Shown here: piece after piece, positions 7,154 through 16,848 of the stretch
How the letters are laid out: each line of letters starts with the position of its first letter
Numbering within the stretch: position 1 is the stretch's first letter
DNA from: Mycobacterium adipatum
GTDB taxonomy: Bacteria; Actinomycetota; Actinomycetes; Mycobacteriales; Mycobacteriaceae
Length of the DNA stretch: 64,000 bases
Direction: 5' to 3'
Assembly: GCF_001644575.1 (NCBI RefSeq)
Contig: NZ_CP015596.1
Location: 1,116,001-1,180,000 of the forward strand
Notes under the pieces: generated by a model
What the model saw: the letters and a program-made list of their open reading frames with translations, nothing else
The model's database searches: none
Told to the model about the DNA's origin: nothing
Made by a program: the position numbers and the translations under genes

Positions 7154-8046
7154 GCACCCGCGTCGTCTACGTGCCCTTCAACGCCGCCGGCGTCGCCGCT
7201 GGTGTGGCGGGCATGCCGGCGGCGCTGCAGGCCGCAGGTGTCGAGGCCCGGCTGCCGGGGCCGGTCGTGACGACCTGGGTCGACACCGACACGATGCAAC
7301 CCACCCGCGGACCATCGGGGCTGCGTGCCGAGCACGCCCTGGCATCGATGGTCGCGGATACCGCTGCCGCGCTGGACGATGCGTGGGGCTCGGGCCAGGT
7401 GCCGGTCGTGATCGCGGGGGACTGCCCGGTGTTACTCGCTCCGCTCATCGCCGCGAGCAGAGCCGGCGCAGCGGGTCTGGTGTTCATCGACGGCCACGAG
7501 GACGCCTGGGATCCCCATGCCGGGCCCACCGGCGAGGCCGCGGATTCCGAGATCGGGCTGGCATTGGGTCTCTTCGCCGGCCCGCGCGCACTGTCCGGGT
7601 TGCCGTGCCTGCTGCCCGAACATCTCGTGATGCTCGGACCGCGGGATCAGGACGAGATCGCCGATGCGGACCAGCCCAGCATCCGCGGTCGCGTTGCGCA
7701 CTATCGCAGCGCGGCGCAACTCGCGCGGGAAGTCAACTCCCACAACTATTCCGAGATCTCCGACCTCGTGGTCTCCGGTGCCGCGGCAGCCCCGGCCGGC
7801 TGGTGGTGCCATGTCGATCTCGACGTCCTGGCGACATCGGAACTGGCGGCCGTCGACTATCCGCAGCCGGGCGGGTTGTCCTGGGACGAGCTGGAACTGG
7901 TCACCGCGGCGTGCCTGCGGGTGCCGGGCTGCCTGGGCGCCAGTGTTGTCATCTACAACCCTGAACTCGACGACGGTCACGCTGCGGCGCGCATCGCCGA
8001 CTATGTCGCGTTCCTGCGAACCCACCTCGAGACAAGGGAGTCCTGA
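7150..8046 (+). CDS. Arginase/ureohydrolase-fold protein in the ligC1-polD1 operon
   Basis: A 298-residue protein resembling the arginase / agmatinase / formiminoglutamase superfamily. Motif positions are kept but altered: IAGDCPVLLAP stands for the usual GGDHS, VFIDGHEDAWDP for DAHxD, and HVDLDVLATSE for SxDxDxxDP. The second and third still offer several Asp/His ligands for a metal pair, while the first has lost its histidine to cysteine, so activity and substrate are uncertain. The start overlaps ligC1 by four bases and the stop is one base from the polD1 start, so translation is coupled to two DNA-repair genes. No repair role is known to me for this fold; it may simply be carried along. 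Confidence 0.7.
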   Translation: MSTRVVYVPFNAAGVAAGVAGMPAALQAAGVEARLPGPVVTTWVDTDTMQPTRGPSGLRAEHALASMVADTAAALDDAWGSGQVPVVIAGDCPVLLAPLIAASRAGAAGLVFIDGHEDAWDPHAGPTGEAADSEIGLALGLFAGPRALSGLPCLLPEHLVMLGPRDQDEIADADQPSIRGRVAHYRSAAQLAREVNSHNYSEISDLVVSGAAAAPAGWWCHVDLDVLATSELAAVDYPQPGGLSWDELELVTAACLRVPGCLGASVVIYNPELDDGHAAARIADYVAFLRTHLETRES

Positions 8047-8047
8047 C

Positions 8048-9097
8048 ATGCCGAGCGAGGCCGAAGTGATCGATGTCGACGGGGTGGCCGTGCGGTTCAC
8101 CAACCGTGACAAACCCTACTTTCCGGCCCTCGGCGCGAAGGGCACCAAGGGCGCACTGTTCGACTACTATCTGGCCGTCGCGGACCGAATGGTAGAACTG
8201 TTGCGCGACAGGCCCGTTCATCTGCAGCGCTTTCCCGACGGCATCGAGGGCGAGGAGATCTACCAGAAACGGGTTCCGCAGAAGCACCCCGATTATCTGC
8301 AGACCTGCACCGTCACCTTCCCGTCCGGGCGCACCGCCGACGCGCTGAAGATCACCCACCCGGCCGCCATCGCGTGGGCGGCGCAGATGGGTTCGGTGAC
8401 GCTGCACCCGTGGCAGGTGCGCTGCCCGGACACCGAGCATCCCGACGAACTGCGCATCGATCTCGACCCGCAGCCGGGAACCGGGTTCGTGCAGGCCCGC
8501 GAGGTCGCCGTGGAGGTGCTCAAGCCACTGCTCGACGAGCTCGGCCTGGTCGGCTACCCGAAGACGTCCGGTGGCCGCGGCGTACACGTCTTCCTGCGGA
8601 TCGCCACCGACTGGGATTTCATCGCGGTGCGCCGCGCCGGTATTGCGCTGGCCCGCGAGGTCGAGCGCCGGGCTCCGCAAGCGGTCACCACGTCGTGGTG
8701 GAAGGAGGAGCGCGGGCAACGGTTGTTCATCGATTACAACCAGAACGCCCGCGACCGCACGTTCGCCTCGGCCTACTCGGCGCGCAAGACACCGATAGCG
8801 ACGGTGTCGACGCCGTTGACGTGGGAGGAGTTGCGCGACGCCGACCCCGACGACTACACGATCGCCACGGTGCCCGAGTTCATTGCCGGCCGCCCCGATC
8901 CGTGGGCGGGTATCGACGACGATTCCCAGTCGATCGAGTTGCTACTGGACATGGTGAAGGCCGACGAGGAGCGCGGGCTGGGAGACCTGCCGTACCCGCC
9001 CAGCTATCCGAAGATGCCCGGGGAGCCGCCGCGGGTGCAGCCGAGCAAGAAGGTCGCCGAGAACTGGGACGCGGAGGGGAACCGGATCGCCGACTGA
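8048..9097 (+). CDS. polD1: LigD-like primase-polymerase (PolD1 type)
   Basis: Archaeo-eukaryotic primase-family polymerase related to the POL domain of LigD, acting in gap filling during repair. It is 349 residues from the ATG at 8048. Visible motifs: FPDGIEGEEIYQKRVP, the metal-binding RIDLDPQPG near residue 137, the nucleotide-binding SGGRGVHVFLRI near residue 175, and LFIDYNQNARDRT near residue 228, all in family order. There is no fused ligase or nuclease domain; the ligase function is supplied in trans by ligC1 of the same operon. The C-terminal tail (SKKVAENWDAEGN) is charged. In M. smegmatis polD1 is likewise next to ligC1. Confidence 0.9.
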   Translation: MPSEAEVIDVDGVAVRFTNRDKPYFPALGAKGTKGALFDYYLAVADRMVELLRDRPVHLQRFPDGIEGEEIYQKRVPQKHPDYLQTCTVTFPSGRTADALKITHPAAIAWAAQMGSVTLHPWQVRCPDTEHPDELRIDLDPQPGTGFVQAREVAVEVLKPLLDELGLVGYPKTSGGRGVHVFLRIATDWDFIAVRRAGIALAREVERRAPQAVTTSWWKEERGQRLFIDYNQNARDRTFASAYSARKTPIATVSTPLTWEELRDADPDDYTIATVPEFIAGRPDPWAGIDDDSQSIELLLDMVKADEERGLGDLPYPPSYPKMPGEPPRVQPSKKVAENWDAEGNRIAD

Positions 9098-9103
9098 AGC
9101 GGC

Positions 9104-9385
9104 TCAGCGCAGCGGCACGACGCCGGCGCCGACGAGCTCGGGGGCTTCGCTCTTGAGGTGCGCGGCCGCACTGGAACAGGCCATCAACGAACTGAACTCG
9201 ACAGCGCCCAGCAGCAGCATCGGCCACAGCGCGCCGGCCACCGCGCTGAGGATCAGCACGTGCGGTGCGGGGTTGCGGGGATCGTTGAGACGTCGGCTGG
9301 CCACGTACACGACGGCGGTGCCGACGACCCAGCCGATCAGGTACGCGATGGCGGTTGTCTGGACCACGGTGTCTCCCCACTTCAT
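9104..9385 (-). CDS. Small two-segment membrane protein
   Basis: Function unknown. From the ATG at 9385 the product is 93 residues with two hydrophobic segments: TTAIAYLIGWVVGTAVVYVA near residues 8-28 and VLILSAVAGALWPMLLLGAV near residues 42-62, joined by a short basic loop (SRRLNDPRNP). The tail is hydrophilic. An upstream in-frame extension to 9478 looks non-coding. It converges with polD1, with only six bases between the stops. Confidence 0.6.
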   Translation of the reverse strand: MKWGDTVVQTTAIAYLIGWVVGTAVVYVASRRLNDPRNPAPHVLILSAVAGALWPMLLLGAVEFSSLMACSSAAAHLKSEAPELVGAGVVPLR

Positions 9386-10058
9386 CGGCAGCGGGGCGTG
9401 TGATGCACAGGCCTGGGCGCGATGTTCAGCTAAATGTAACCTCCGGCTGATCTTGGCGGAAGCCCCCACGCGGCCCACGGTTTGCCGGAACTTGCCAGGT
9501 CAAAGACCTGATGAGCCCTCCAGCAACCTCACAGTCCGTTGCCAGGAGCATCGTGGAATCGGCCCGGTTCCGCTGCCGGGAGCCGGGTGTGTCGGCCGCG
9601 TCCTCGGCCCGGACGAGCGGCGCGTGCACGCGACCGTGCCAGGTGCCGACCGGCGCCGGGCGGCGGTGGTCACACGTCACGGCGCTGTGGGTGCCCGGTC
9701 CGTCGATCTGGGCCGACCCAGGGTTGACAAGCGTTGTGCCACTGTGGATTAACGCACTGAATCGATTGCCGTGGCGACGCGACCAGGGCCCGGACCGGGC
9801 CCGGGAGATGTCGCACCGGCCGGCCCGGTGTATTTCGGTCGGCCGTGTGGCACCGGACCGGCGGATCCCGAGGTGGGGCAGACGGCGGCCGCGCCAGCGC
9901 GTCGGCGCGCCGCGACGGCAGTGTCCGAGGCGGCACTGCAGGCACGATGTAAGACCGGTCACATGGATCGCCGACGCGTTGCCGAGCAACGTCGGAGACA
10001 GGCAACTGACGCCCGCGCAGAAAATTGGTGAATTCCCGCGCCGCGGGACGTTCGCGCC
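9386..10058. other. 673-bp gap without a convincing gene
   Basis: Open frames exist on both strands (for example 9511-10146 plus and 9426-9989 minus), but their translations are arginine/proline-rich and low in the hydrophobic pattern of real proteins, as expected of shadow frames in GC-rich DNA. Two weak signals are visible: TTGACA at 9724-9729 with ATTAAC 18 bases on (9748-9753), which could be a plus-strand promoter, and a bulged hairpin GACG(CG)TTGC / GCAACGTC at about 9972-9993. Together they could bracket a small RNA, but this is speculative. Confidence 0.35.
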
Positions 10059-11081
10059 TCAGGACCCGGGTGTCAGGACCGCCTTGCCGGTGCGGTGCTG
10101 GCCGGCCCGGTCGACCCACGTCAAACCGATGACATCGCCGGGATAGTGCCGGTCCAGTACCCGGGTGAGGTCGGCGGCCGACTCGATCGGGGTCTCGTCG
10201 ATGGTCAGGATCACGTCCCCGTTGGCCAGTCCGGCCTGCTCGGCGGGGCCGCCGCGGAGAACTTCGCGGACGAGGACGCCGGGAAAAGCCTCGTGCTGTT
10301 CGGCACTGCTCACGCCCACCCCGAGCAGGGTCGGCGGGCCGATGTGCACGGTGTCCGACGGTATCCGTGACCGGATCTGGTTGGCGATCGCCATGGCGTC
10401 ATTGATCGGGATGGCGAAGCCCTCCCCACCCGGGTCGGTCTGAAAGTTCACCGTCGCCGCGGTCGTCACGCCGATGACCTGCCCGGCGGCGTTGACCACC
10501 GGGCCACCCGAATCGCCCGCCCGCACGGGTGCGGCGATCTCGAACAGCCCGGTCATCTGGGTCTTGGCGCCGGTCAGTTCGTCTTCGGCGCTGATGGTGC
10601 GACCGAGTGCGGTCACGGTGCCGGATTCCCGGGTCAACGGGCTGTTGCTGCCCCGGGCGTTGCCGATGGCGATGACCGGTTCGCCGACCACGATGCCGGT
10701 GGAGTCGCCCAGTGCGACGGTGGGCGCACCGCCGCCGCCGCGCAGCTGCAGCACCGCGATATCGCGGCCGCGGTCGAAGCCGACGATATCGGCGCCGAAG
10801 GAACGGCCCCCGACCACGGCGGTGATCACGTCGGCGCCCTGCACGACGTGATAGTTCGTCAGCACCTGGCCGGCACCGTCGATCACGAAGCCGGTGCCGG
10901 TGCCCATCACGTGCTGGTAGTCCACGACGGTGTCCAGGCGCACCACCGCAGGCTCGACCTGATCGGCGGCCCAGCCGAGATCTCCCGGCTCGGCGGCAGC
11001 GGTGGCCGGGAAGACCAGCAGGACGGCGGCGATGGCGGTGAACAGGGCGGTGAGCCACCGCCGGGTGTGGACCGTGCGCAT
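10059..11081 (-). CDS. Secreted HtrA/DegP-like serine protease with PDZ domain
   Basis: Trypsin-fold protease of the envelope (PepA/HtrA-like). From the ATG at 11081 it has a signal peptide (RRWLTALFTAIAAVLLVF ... ATAAAEP), with signal peptidase cleavage near residue 30. The catalytic triad is readable: His in VLTNYHVV, Asp in GRDIAVLQL and Ser in VRAGDSGGPV. A C-terminal PDZ domain follows (LLGVGVSSAEQHE ... GPAEQAGLANGDVILTIDE). Its 340 residues fit the short mycobacterial proteases with one PDZ. An upstream in-frame extension to 11168 lacks a signal-like sequence and was not used. Likely role: protein quality control or processing outside the membrane; substrates unknown. Confidence 0.88.
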   Translation of the reverse strand: MRTVHTRRWLTALFTAIAAVLLVFPATAAAEPGDLGWAADQVEPAVVRLDTVVDYQHVMGTGTGFVIDGAGQVLTNYHVVQGADVITAVVGGRSFGADIVGFDRGRDIAVLQLRGGGGAPTVALGDSTGIVVGEPVIAIGNARGSNSPLTRESGTVTALGRTISAEDELTGAKTQMTGLFEIAAPVRAGDSGGPVVNAAGQVIGVTTAATVNFQTDPGGEGFAIPINDAMAIANQIRSRIPSDTVHIGPPTLLGVGVSSAEQHEAFPGVLVREVLRGGPAEQAGLANGDVILTIDETPIESAADLTRVLDRHYPGDVIGLTWVDRAGQHRTGKAVLTPGS

Positions 11082-11164
11082 TCGCCGCCTTCCGAGCGCC
11101 AGTGGATTCCCCTCAATACTGACTGGACGGAGGCGAACTGTCGACGTGATTGGCGTCGGGTGCG

Positions 11165-11920
11165 TCAATTCTCGGTGGCGACGCCGCCGCGGGTGCGGCC
11201 CCGACGGGACTTGCCCGACGGTCGGTGATTGCGCAGTTTGGCGTCGTCAGAGGTGGTTTCCGCGGCCGACTCGGTGTCCTCGGCGGGGTCCGATTCGTCC
11301 TTGGTCCCGGTGGTTTCCTCGGACTCGGCAGTTTCGTCGGACTCGGCGGTCTCGTCGGATTCTGCGGGAGCTTCGGATTCCGTGGTGGCGGCGTCTTCCG
11401 TGGCTTCCGGGGCGTCCGTGGCGGCGGGTTCCTGCGAGCGGCGTCCCCGCCTGCTCGGCTTCTCGGCTTTCACCTTCAGCGGTTTGGGCGGCGGGGGCGG
11501 CAACTCGGCCACGAAGGCCAGATAGAACGCGAAGGCGGCGAGCAGCGCGATCGCCGCCGCGGCGCCGTAGATACCGAAAAGCCACTGGCCTGCGGTGTCC
11601 AGATCCAGCCAGATCTCGCTGATGGCGGCTCCGGTGATCAGCACGCCGGCCGCGATGTGCCCGACGATCGACCACACCCGCAGCGACAACGCCAGCGCCG
11701 GGGTGCCCAGTTCGGGCTTACGGGTGCGCGCCAGCGTCAGCACCACCGGTAGCGCCGTCAGCCCGACCAGCACACCGCATACGATGCGCAGCACGGTGCC
11801 CAGGGTGCCCGGCCACTGGCCGGTCAGCTCGAACCAGCGCGGAAGCACGAACAGGAAGAACAGGGCTCCGGCGAGGATCAGTGAGGACGCGTGCCACAAC
11901 GATGCGATACCGCGCCGCAT
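11165..11920 (-). CDS. lucA: LucA-like membrane protein (lipid uptake coordinator)
   Basis: A 251-residue membrane protein matching Rv3723/LucA by position, length and layout. There are four hydrophobic segments in the first 135 residues (LILAGALFFLFVLP, VLRIVCGVLVGLTALPVVL, SIVGHIAAGVLITGAAI and GIYGAAAAIALLAAFAFYLAFVA), then a proline hinge (PPPPPKPLK) and an acidic, low-complexity tail rich in E, T, S and A with repeated AESDET blocks. In M. tuberculosis LucA stabilises Mce1 and Mce4 transporters for fatty acid and cholesterol import. Divergence from aspC with tRNA-Ser and ffs between them supports the call. The ATG follows TAGGAGGAGT. Confidence 0.8.
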   Translation of the reverse strand: MRRGIASLWHASSLILAGALFFLFVLPRWFELTGQWPGTLGTVLRIVCGVLVGLTALPVVLTLARTRKPELGTPALALSLRVWSIVGHIAAGVLITGAAISEIWLDLDTAGQWLFGIYGAAAAIALLAAFAFYLAFVAELPPPPPKPLKVKAEKPSRRGRRSQEPAATDAPEATEDAATTESEAPAESDETAESDETAESEETTGTKDESDPAEDTESAAETTSDDAKLRNHRPSGKSRRGRTRGGVATEN

Positions 11921-11942
11921 ACTCCTCCTAGAACGAGTTCGT

Positions 11943-13595
<1,653 letters not shown>

Positions 13596-13622
13596 TCGCC
13601 CCCGCTCGGTACCCTGCTGACC

Positions 13623-15536
13623 GTGGCGCTCTACCGGAAGTACCGACCCGCAAGCTTCGCCGAGGTCGTCGGCCAGGAGCATGTCACCGCACCACTGTCA
13701 ACGGCGCTGTCCGCCGGCCGTATCAACCACGCGTACCTGTTCTCCGGTCCGCGCGGCTGCGGCAAGACCTCGTCGGCGCGCATCCTGGCCCGTTCGTTGA
13801 ACTGCGAACAGGGGCCCACCCCGACACCGTGCGGGGTCTGCGACTCCTGTGTGGCGCTCGCCCCCAACGGCCCGGGCAATGTCGACGTCGTGGAGCTCGA
13901 CGCCGCCAGCCACGGCGGTGTGGACGACACCCGCGAGCTACGCGACCGCGCGTTCTACGCGCCGGCGCAGTCGCGGTACCGCATCTTCATCGTCGACGAG
14001 GCCCACATGGTCACCACCGCGGGCTTCAACGCGCTGCTCAAGATCGTCGAGGAGCCACCGGACCACCTGATCTTCGTGTTCGCCACCACCGAACCGGAGA
14101 AGGTGCTGCCGACCATCCGGTCCCGGACGCATCACTACCCGTTCCGGTTGCTGGCACCCAAGACGATGCGCACTCTGCTGGAACGCATCTGCCGCGATGA
14201 GGGCGTCACGGTGGAGGACGCCGTCTATCCGCTGGTGATCCGCGCCGGCGGCGGTTCGCCGCGCGACAGTCTGTCGGTGCTCGACCAGCTGGTCGCCGGC
14301 GCCGACGGCAACCGGGTGCTCTACCAGCGGGCGTTGTCGCTGCTGGGTGCCACCGATGTCGCCCTGATCGACGACGCGGTGGACGCGCTGGCCGCCGGCG
14401 ATGCCGCCGCGTTGTTCGGAGCGGTCGAATCGGTGATCGATGCCGGCCACGACCCGCGCCGCTTCGCCGTCGACCTGCTGGAACGATTCCGCGATCTCAT
14501 TGTGCTGCAAGCAGTTCCGGATGCCGCCGATCGCGGCGTGGTCGATGCCCCGGACGGCGTGCTGGACCGGATGCGCGAGCAGGCCGCCAAGGTGGGATCG
14601 GCGACGTTGGCGCGGTACGCCGAGGCGGTGCATGCCGGTCTCGGCGAGATGCGCGGCGCAACGGCGCCGCGACTGCTGCTGGAGGTGGTCTGCGCCCGGC
14701 TGTTGCTGCCGTCGGCCCACGACACCGAATCAGCTCTGCTGCAACGGATCGAGCGCATCGAGACCCGCCTCGACATGGCCCTTCCGGGTGACGGGTCCGC
14801 CCCGGTGCCCGCTGCGTCGCCGACCCCGGCCAAACAGTTCGTCCGGGCCAGCCGCGCCCAGGCGGCGGCCGAGGCCACACCCGAGCCGGTGCCCCAGCCC
14901 AGGCCGTTGCCGACCCCCGAGCCGACCCCCGAACCCGAACCGGCACCCGAACCCGTACCGGTGCCGCGGCCTGCGCCGGCCCCCGAACCGGTCGCCCCGC
15001 CGGTCCCCGAGCCGGCTCCGGCACCCGTGCCGCCGCCCCGACCGGCGCCGGTCCCCGAACCCGAACCGGCACCCGCCGCGCCGCCGGCGGCTGCCGCCGT
15101 CGGCCAGCCCGATGCCGCCGCGGTGCGCTCGATGTGGGACACCGTGCGGGAGAAGGTGAATGCCCGCAGCAAGCCGGTCAACGCGATGCTGGCCGATGCC
15201 ATCGTGCGAGCGGTCGACGGTGACACGCTGGTGCTCAGCCACCGGGCGCCCCCACTGGCCAAGCGGCTCAGCGAGCAGCGCAATGTGGAGGTCATCCGGG
15301 AGGCGCTCAAAGATGCGCTCGGGGTGAACTGGCAGGTCCGGTGTGTGCCGGACTCCGGCGAGCCGGCGCCCTCCGACGCCGGGCCCGCCCCGCGTCAGGA
15401 TCAGCGGGCCGAAGAGGAACGCATGCTGGCCGAGGCCAACAGTGACACCTCGGAGGTGGTACGCCGCGACCCGGAGGAAGTGGCGATCGAATTGCTGCAG
15501 ACCGAGTTGGGTGCCAAGCGGATCGACCGGGGCTGA
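13623..15536 (+). CDS. dnaX: DNA polymerase III subunit gamma/tau
   Basis: Clamp-loader ATPase that couples the replicative polymerase to the sliding clamp. It starts at GTG 13623 with the invariant ALYRKYRPASFAEVVGQEHV. The Walker A motif is GPRGCGKTSS near residue 39, a four-cysteine zinc module lies at NCEQGPTPTPCGVCDSC, Walker B is IFIVDEAHM, and the SRC-like box reads TIRSRTHHYPFR. Residues about 420-490 are a Pro/Glu-repeat linker. The conserved tau-like C-terminal domain resumes at AVRSMWDTVREKVN. The 637-residue length is normal for the full product. I saw no A-rich slippery site for a shorter gamma form. Confidence 0.97.
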   Translation: MALYRKYRPASFAEVVGQEHVTAPLSTALSAGRINHAYLFSGPRGCGKTSSARILARSLNCEQGPTPTPCGVCDSCVALAPNGPGNVDVVELDAASHGGVDDTRELRDRAFYAPAQSRYRIFIVDEAHMVTTAGFNALLKIVEEPPDHLIFVFATTEPEKVLPTIRSRTHHYPFRLLAPKTMRTLLERICRDEGVTVEDAVYPLVIRAGGGSPRDSLSVLDQLVAGADGNRVLYQRALSLLGATDVALIDDAVDALAAGDAAALFGAVESVIDAGHDPRRFAVDLLERFRDLIVLQAVPDAADRGVVDAPDGVLDRMREQAAKVGSATLARYAEAVHAGLGEMRGATAPRLLLEVVCARLLLPSAHDTESALLQRIERIETRLDMALPGDGSAPVPAASPTPAKQFVRASRAQAAAEATPEPVPQPRPLPTPEPTPEPEPAPEPVPVPRPAPAPEPVAPPVPEPAPAPVPPPRPAPVPEPEPAPAAPPAAAAVGQPDAAAVRSMWDTVREKVNARSKPVNAMLADAIVRAVDGDTLVLSHRAPPLAKRLSEQRNVEVIREALKDALGVNWQVRCVPDSGEPAPSDAGPAPRQDQRAEEERMLAEANSDTSEVVRRDPEEVAIELLQTELGAKRIDRG

Positions 15537-15543
15537 CCCAGCC

Positions 15544-16848
15544 TCACGGAGTCCACCAGGGCCGCATCGGCAGACCGCCGTCACCGCCGCGATCATCCAA
15601 CTTGACCGCCAGAACTTGGTGCAGCTGAACGACATTGGATTCGAAGCCGAGCCGGGAGCCGGCCATGTAGAGGCCCCACACCCTGGCGGTGGGCAGGCCG
15701 ACCTCGGCGACGGCTTCGTCCCAGTGGGTGACGAGGTTGGCGCACCAGTCGCGCAGCGTCAACGCGTAATGGTGGCGCAGGTTCTCCTCGTGCAGTACCT
15801 CCAGGCCGACATCCTGCGCTGCGGCGATGATGCGCCCCGACCCGGTCAGCTCCCCATCGGGGAACACATAGCGATCGATGAAGAAGCTCGCCGTTGCGCC
15901 GGCCCGGTTGTTCGGGCGGGTGATGCAGTGGTTGAGCAGCAATGCGCCGGTACGCATCTTCGCCTGCAGGAAGGCGAAATACGCCGGATAGTTGGCCACG
16001 CCGATGTGTTCGGTCAGGCCGATCGAGGACACCGCGTCGAAACCGGATTCGCGGACATCGCGGTAGTCGCCGTGTCGCACCTCGGCCAGTGCGGACAGGC
16101 CCTCGTCGGCGATGGCGCGCTGCGCCCACGCGGCCTGCTCCGCGGACAACGTGACACCCACTGCCCGCACTCCGCGCCGGGCGGCGTAGCGCACCATGCT
16201 GCCCCAGCCGCAGCCGACGTCGAGCAACCGGTCCCCGGGCTTGAGCCGCAACTTCTCGAACACCAACCGGTACTTGTTGTCCTGCGCTTCCTCCAGCGTC
16301 GCCTGCCCATCCGGATAGCACGCGCAGGTGTAGGTCATCGACGCCCCGAGCACCCGCTCGTAAAAGGCGTTCGACACGTCGTAGTGGTGGTGGATCGCTT
16401 CGGCGTCACGGTTGCGGCTGTGCCGCAGGCCTTCTGCGATACGCCGCCAGCGGGGCAGTGCCTCCTGCGGGGGCGGTGCGATCGGGACAAGGTGCTCCAA
16501 GCCGATCGATCCGATGACATTGGCAAGGACGCGTGCGGGCGGGCGCTTGATCGCCGTCTTGTCCGCGAGTGCGCGCAGCAGGTCATAGGGGTCGCCGGGA
16601 TGCACACCCAGCGGCTCGATGTCGCCCGCCACGTAGGCGCGCGCCAGACCCAGCTCGCCCGGCGCGGTCGCCAGGTAGGTGGTGCCGCGTGGCGACGCCA
16701 ATCTCAGGCCGACCGCGGCGTCCTCCGGGCCCGACGTGCTGCCGTCATAGGCGGTGAACTTCACGGGGAGCCGGCCGGAGGTGAAGGCCTGCAGCACCTC
16801 GGCGAGACTGAGCTTGCCCGGCTCGGTGCGGTCTCTGAACGTAGTCAC
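15544..16848 (-). CDS. cfa: Cyclopropane-fatty-acid-synthase-type methyltransferase (Cfa, tuberculostearic acid pathway)
   Basis: SAM-dependent methyltransferase acting on the double bond of membrane-lipid acyl chains. The 434 residues contain the family N-terminal lipid domain, then IHHHYDVSNAFYERVLG, MTYTCACYP, the SAM motif LLDVGCGWGSMVRYAA, and the C-terminal FFIDRYVFPDGEL and DWCANLVTHWDEAV. It begins at a GTG that overlaps the stop of the FAD-oxidoreductase gene by four bases. That pairing (Rv3720/Rv3719 type; M. smegmatis cfa) is linked to 10-methyl-stearic (tuberculostearic) acid: Cfa adds a methylene to oleoyl chains and the flavin enzyme is expected to reduce it. It converges on dnaX, seven bases between stops. 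Confidence 0.88.
   Translation of the reverse strand: MTTFRDRTEPGKLSLAEVLQAFTSGRLPVKFTAYDGSTSGPEDAAVGLRLASPRGTTYLATAPGELGLARAYVAGDIEPLGVHPGDPYDLLRALADKTAIKRPPARVLANVIGSIGLEHLVPIAPPPQEALPRWRRIAEGLRHSRNRDAEAIHHHYDVSNAFYERVLGASMTYTCACYPDGQATLEEAQDNKYRLVFEKLRLKPGDRLLDVGCGWGSMVRYAARRGVRAVGVTLSAEQAAWAQRAIADEGLSALAEVRHGDYRDVRESGFDAVSSIGLTEHIGVANYPAYFAFLQAKMRTGALLLNHCITRPNNRAGATASFFIDRYVFPDGELTGSGRIIAAAQDVGLEVLHEENLRHHYALTLRDWCANLVTHWDEAVAEVGLPTARVWGLYMAGSRLGFESNVVQLHQVLAVKLDDRGGDGGLPMRPWWTP

Noticed and set aside
9511..10146. 211-codon plus-strand open frame (and a 187-codon minus-strand frame at 9426-9989) in the gap before the HtrA-like gene
   Set aside because: Translations are Arg/Pro/Ser-rich with no fold-like pattern, signal or motif, and the plus frame runs antisense into the protease. 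They look like chance frames in GC-rich DNA.
14850..15090. Proline/glutamate repeat run in dnaX as a separate repeat element
   Set aside because: It is the normal low-complexity linker of actinobacterial DnaX rather than a mobile or regulatory repeat.
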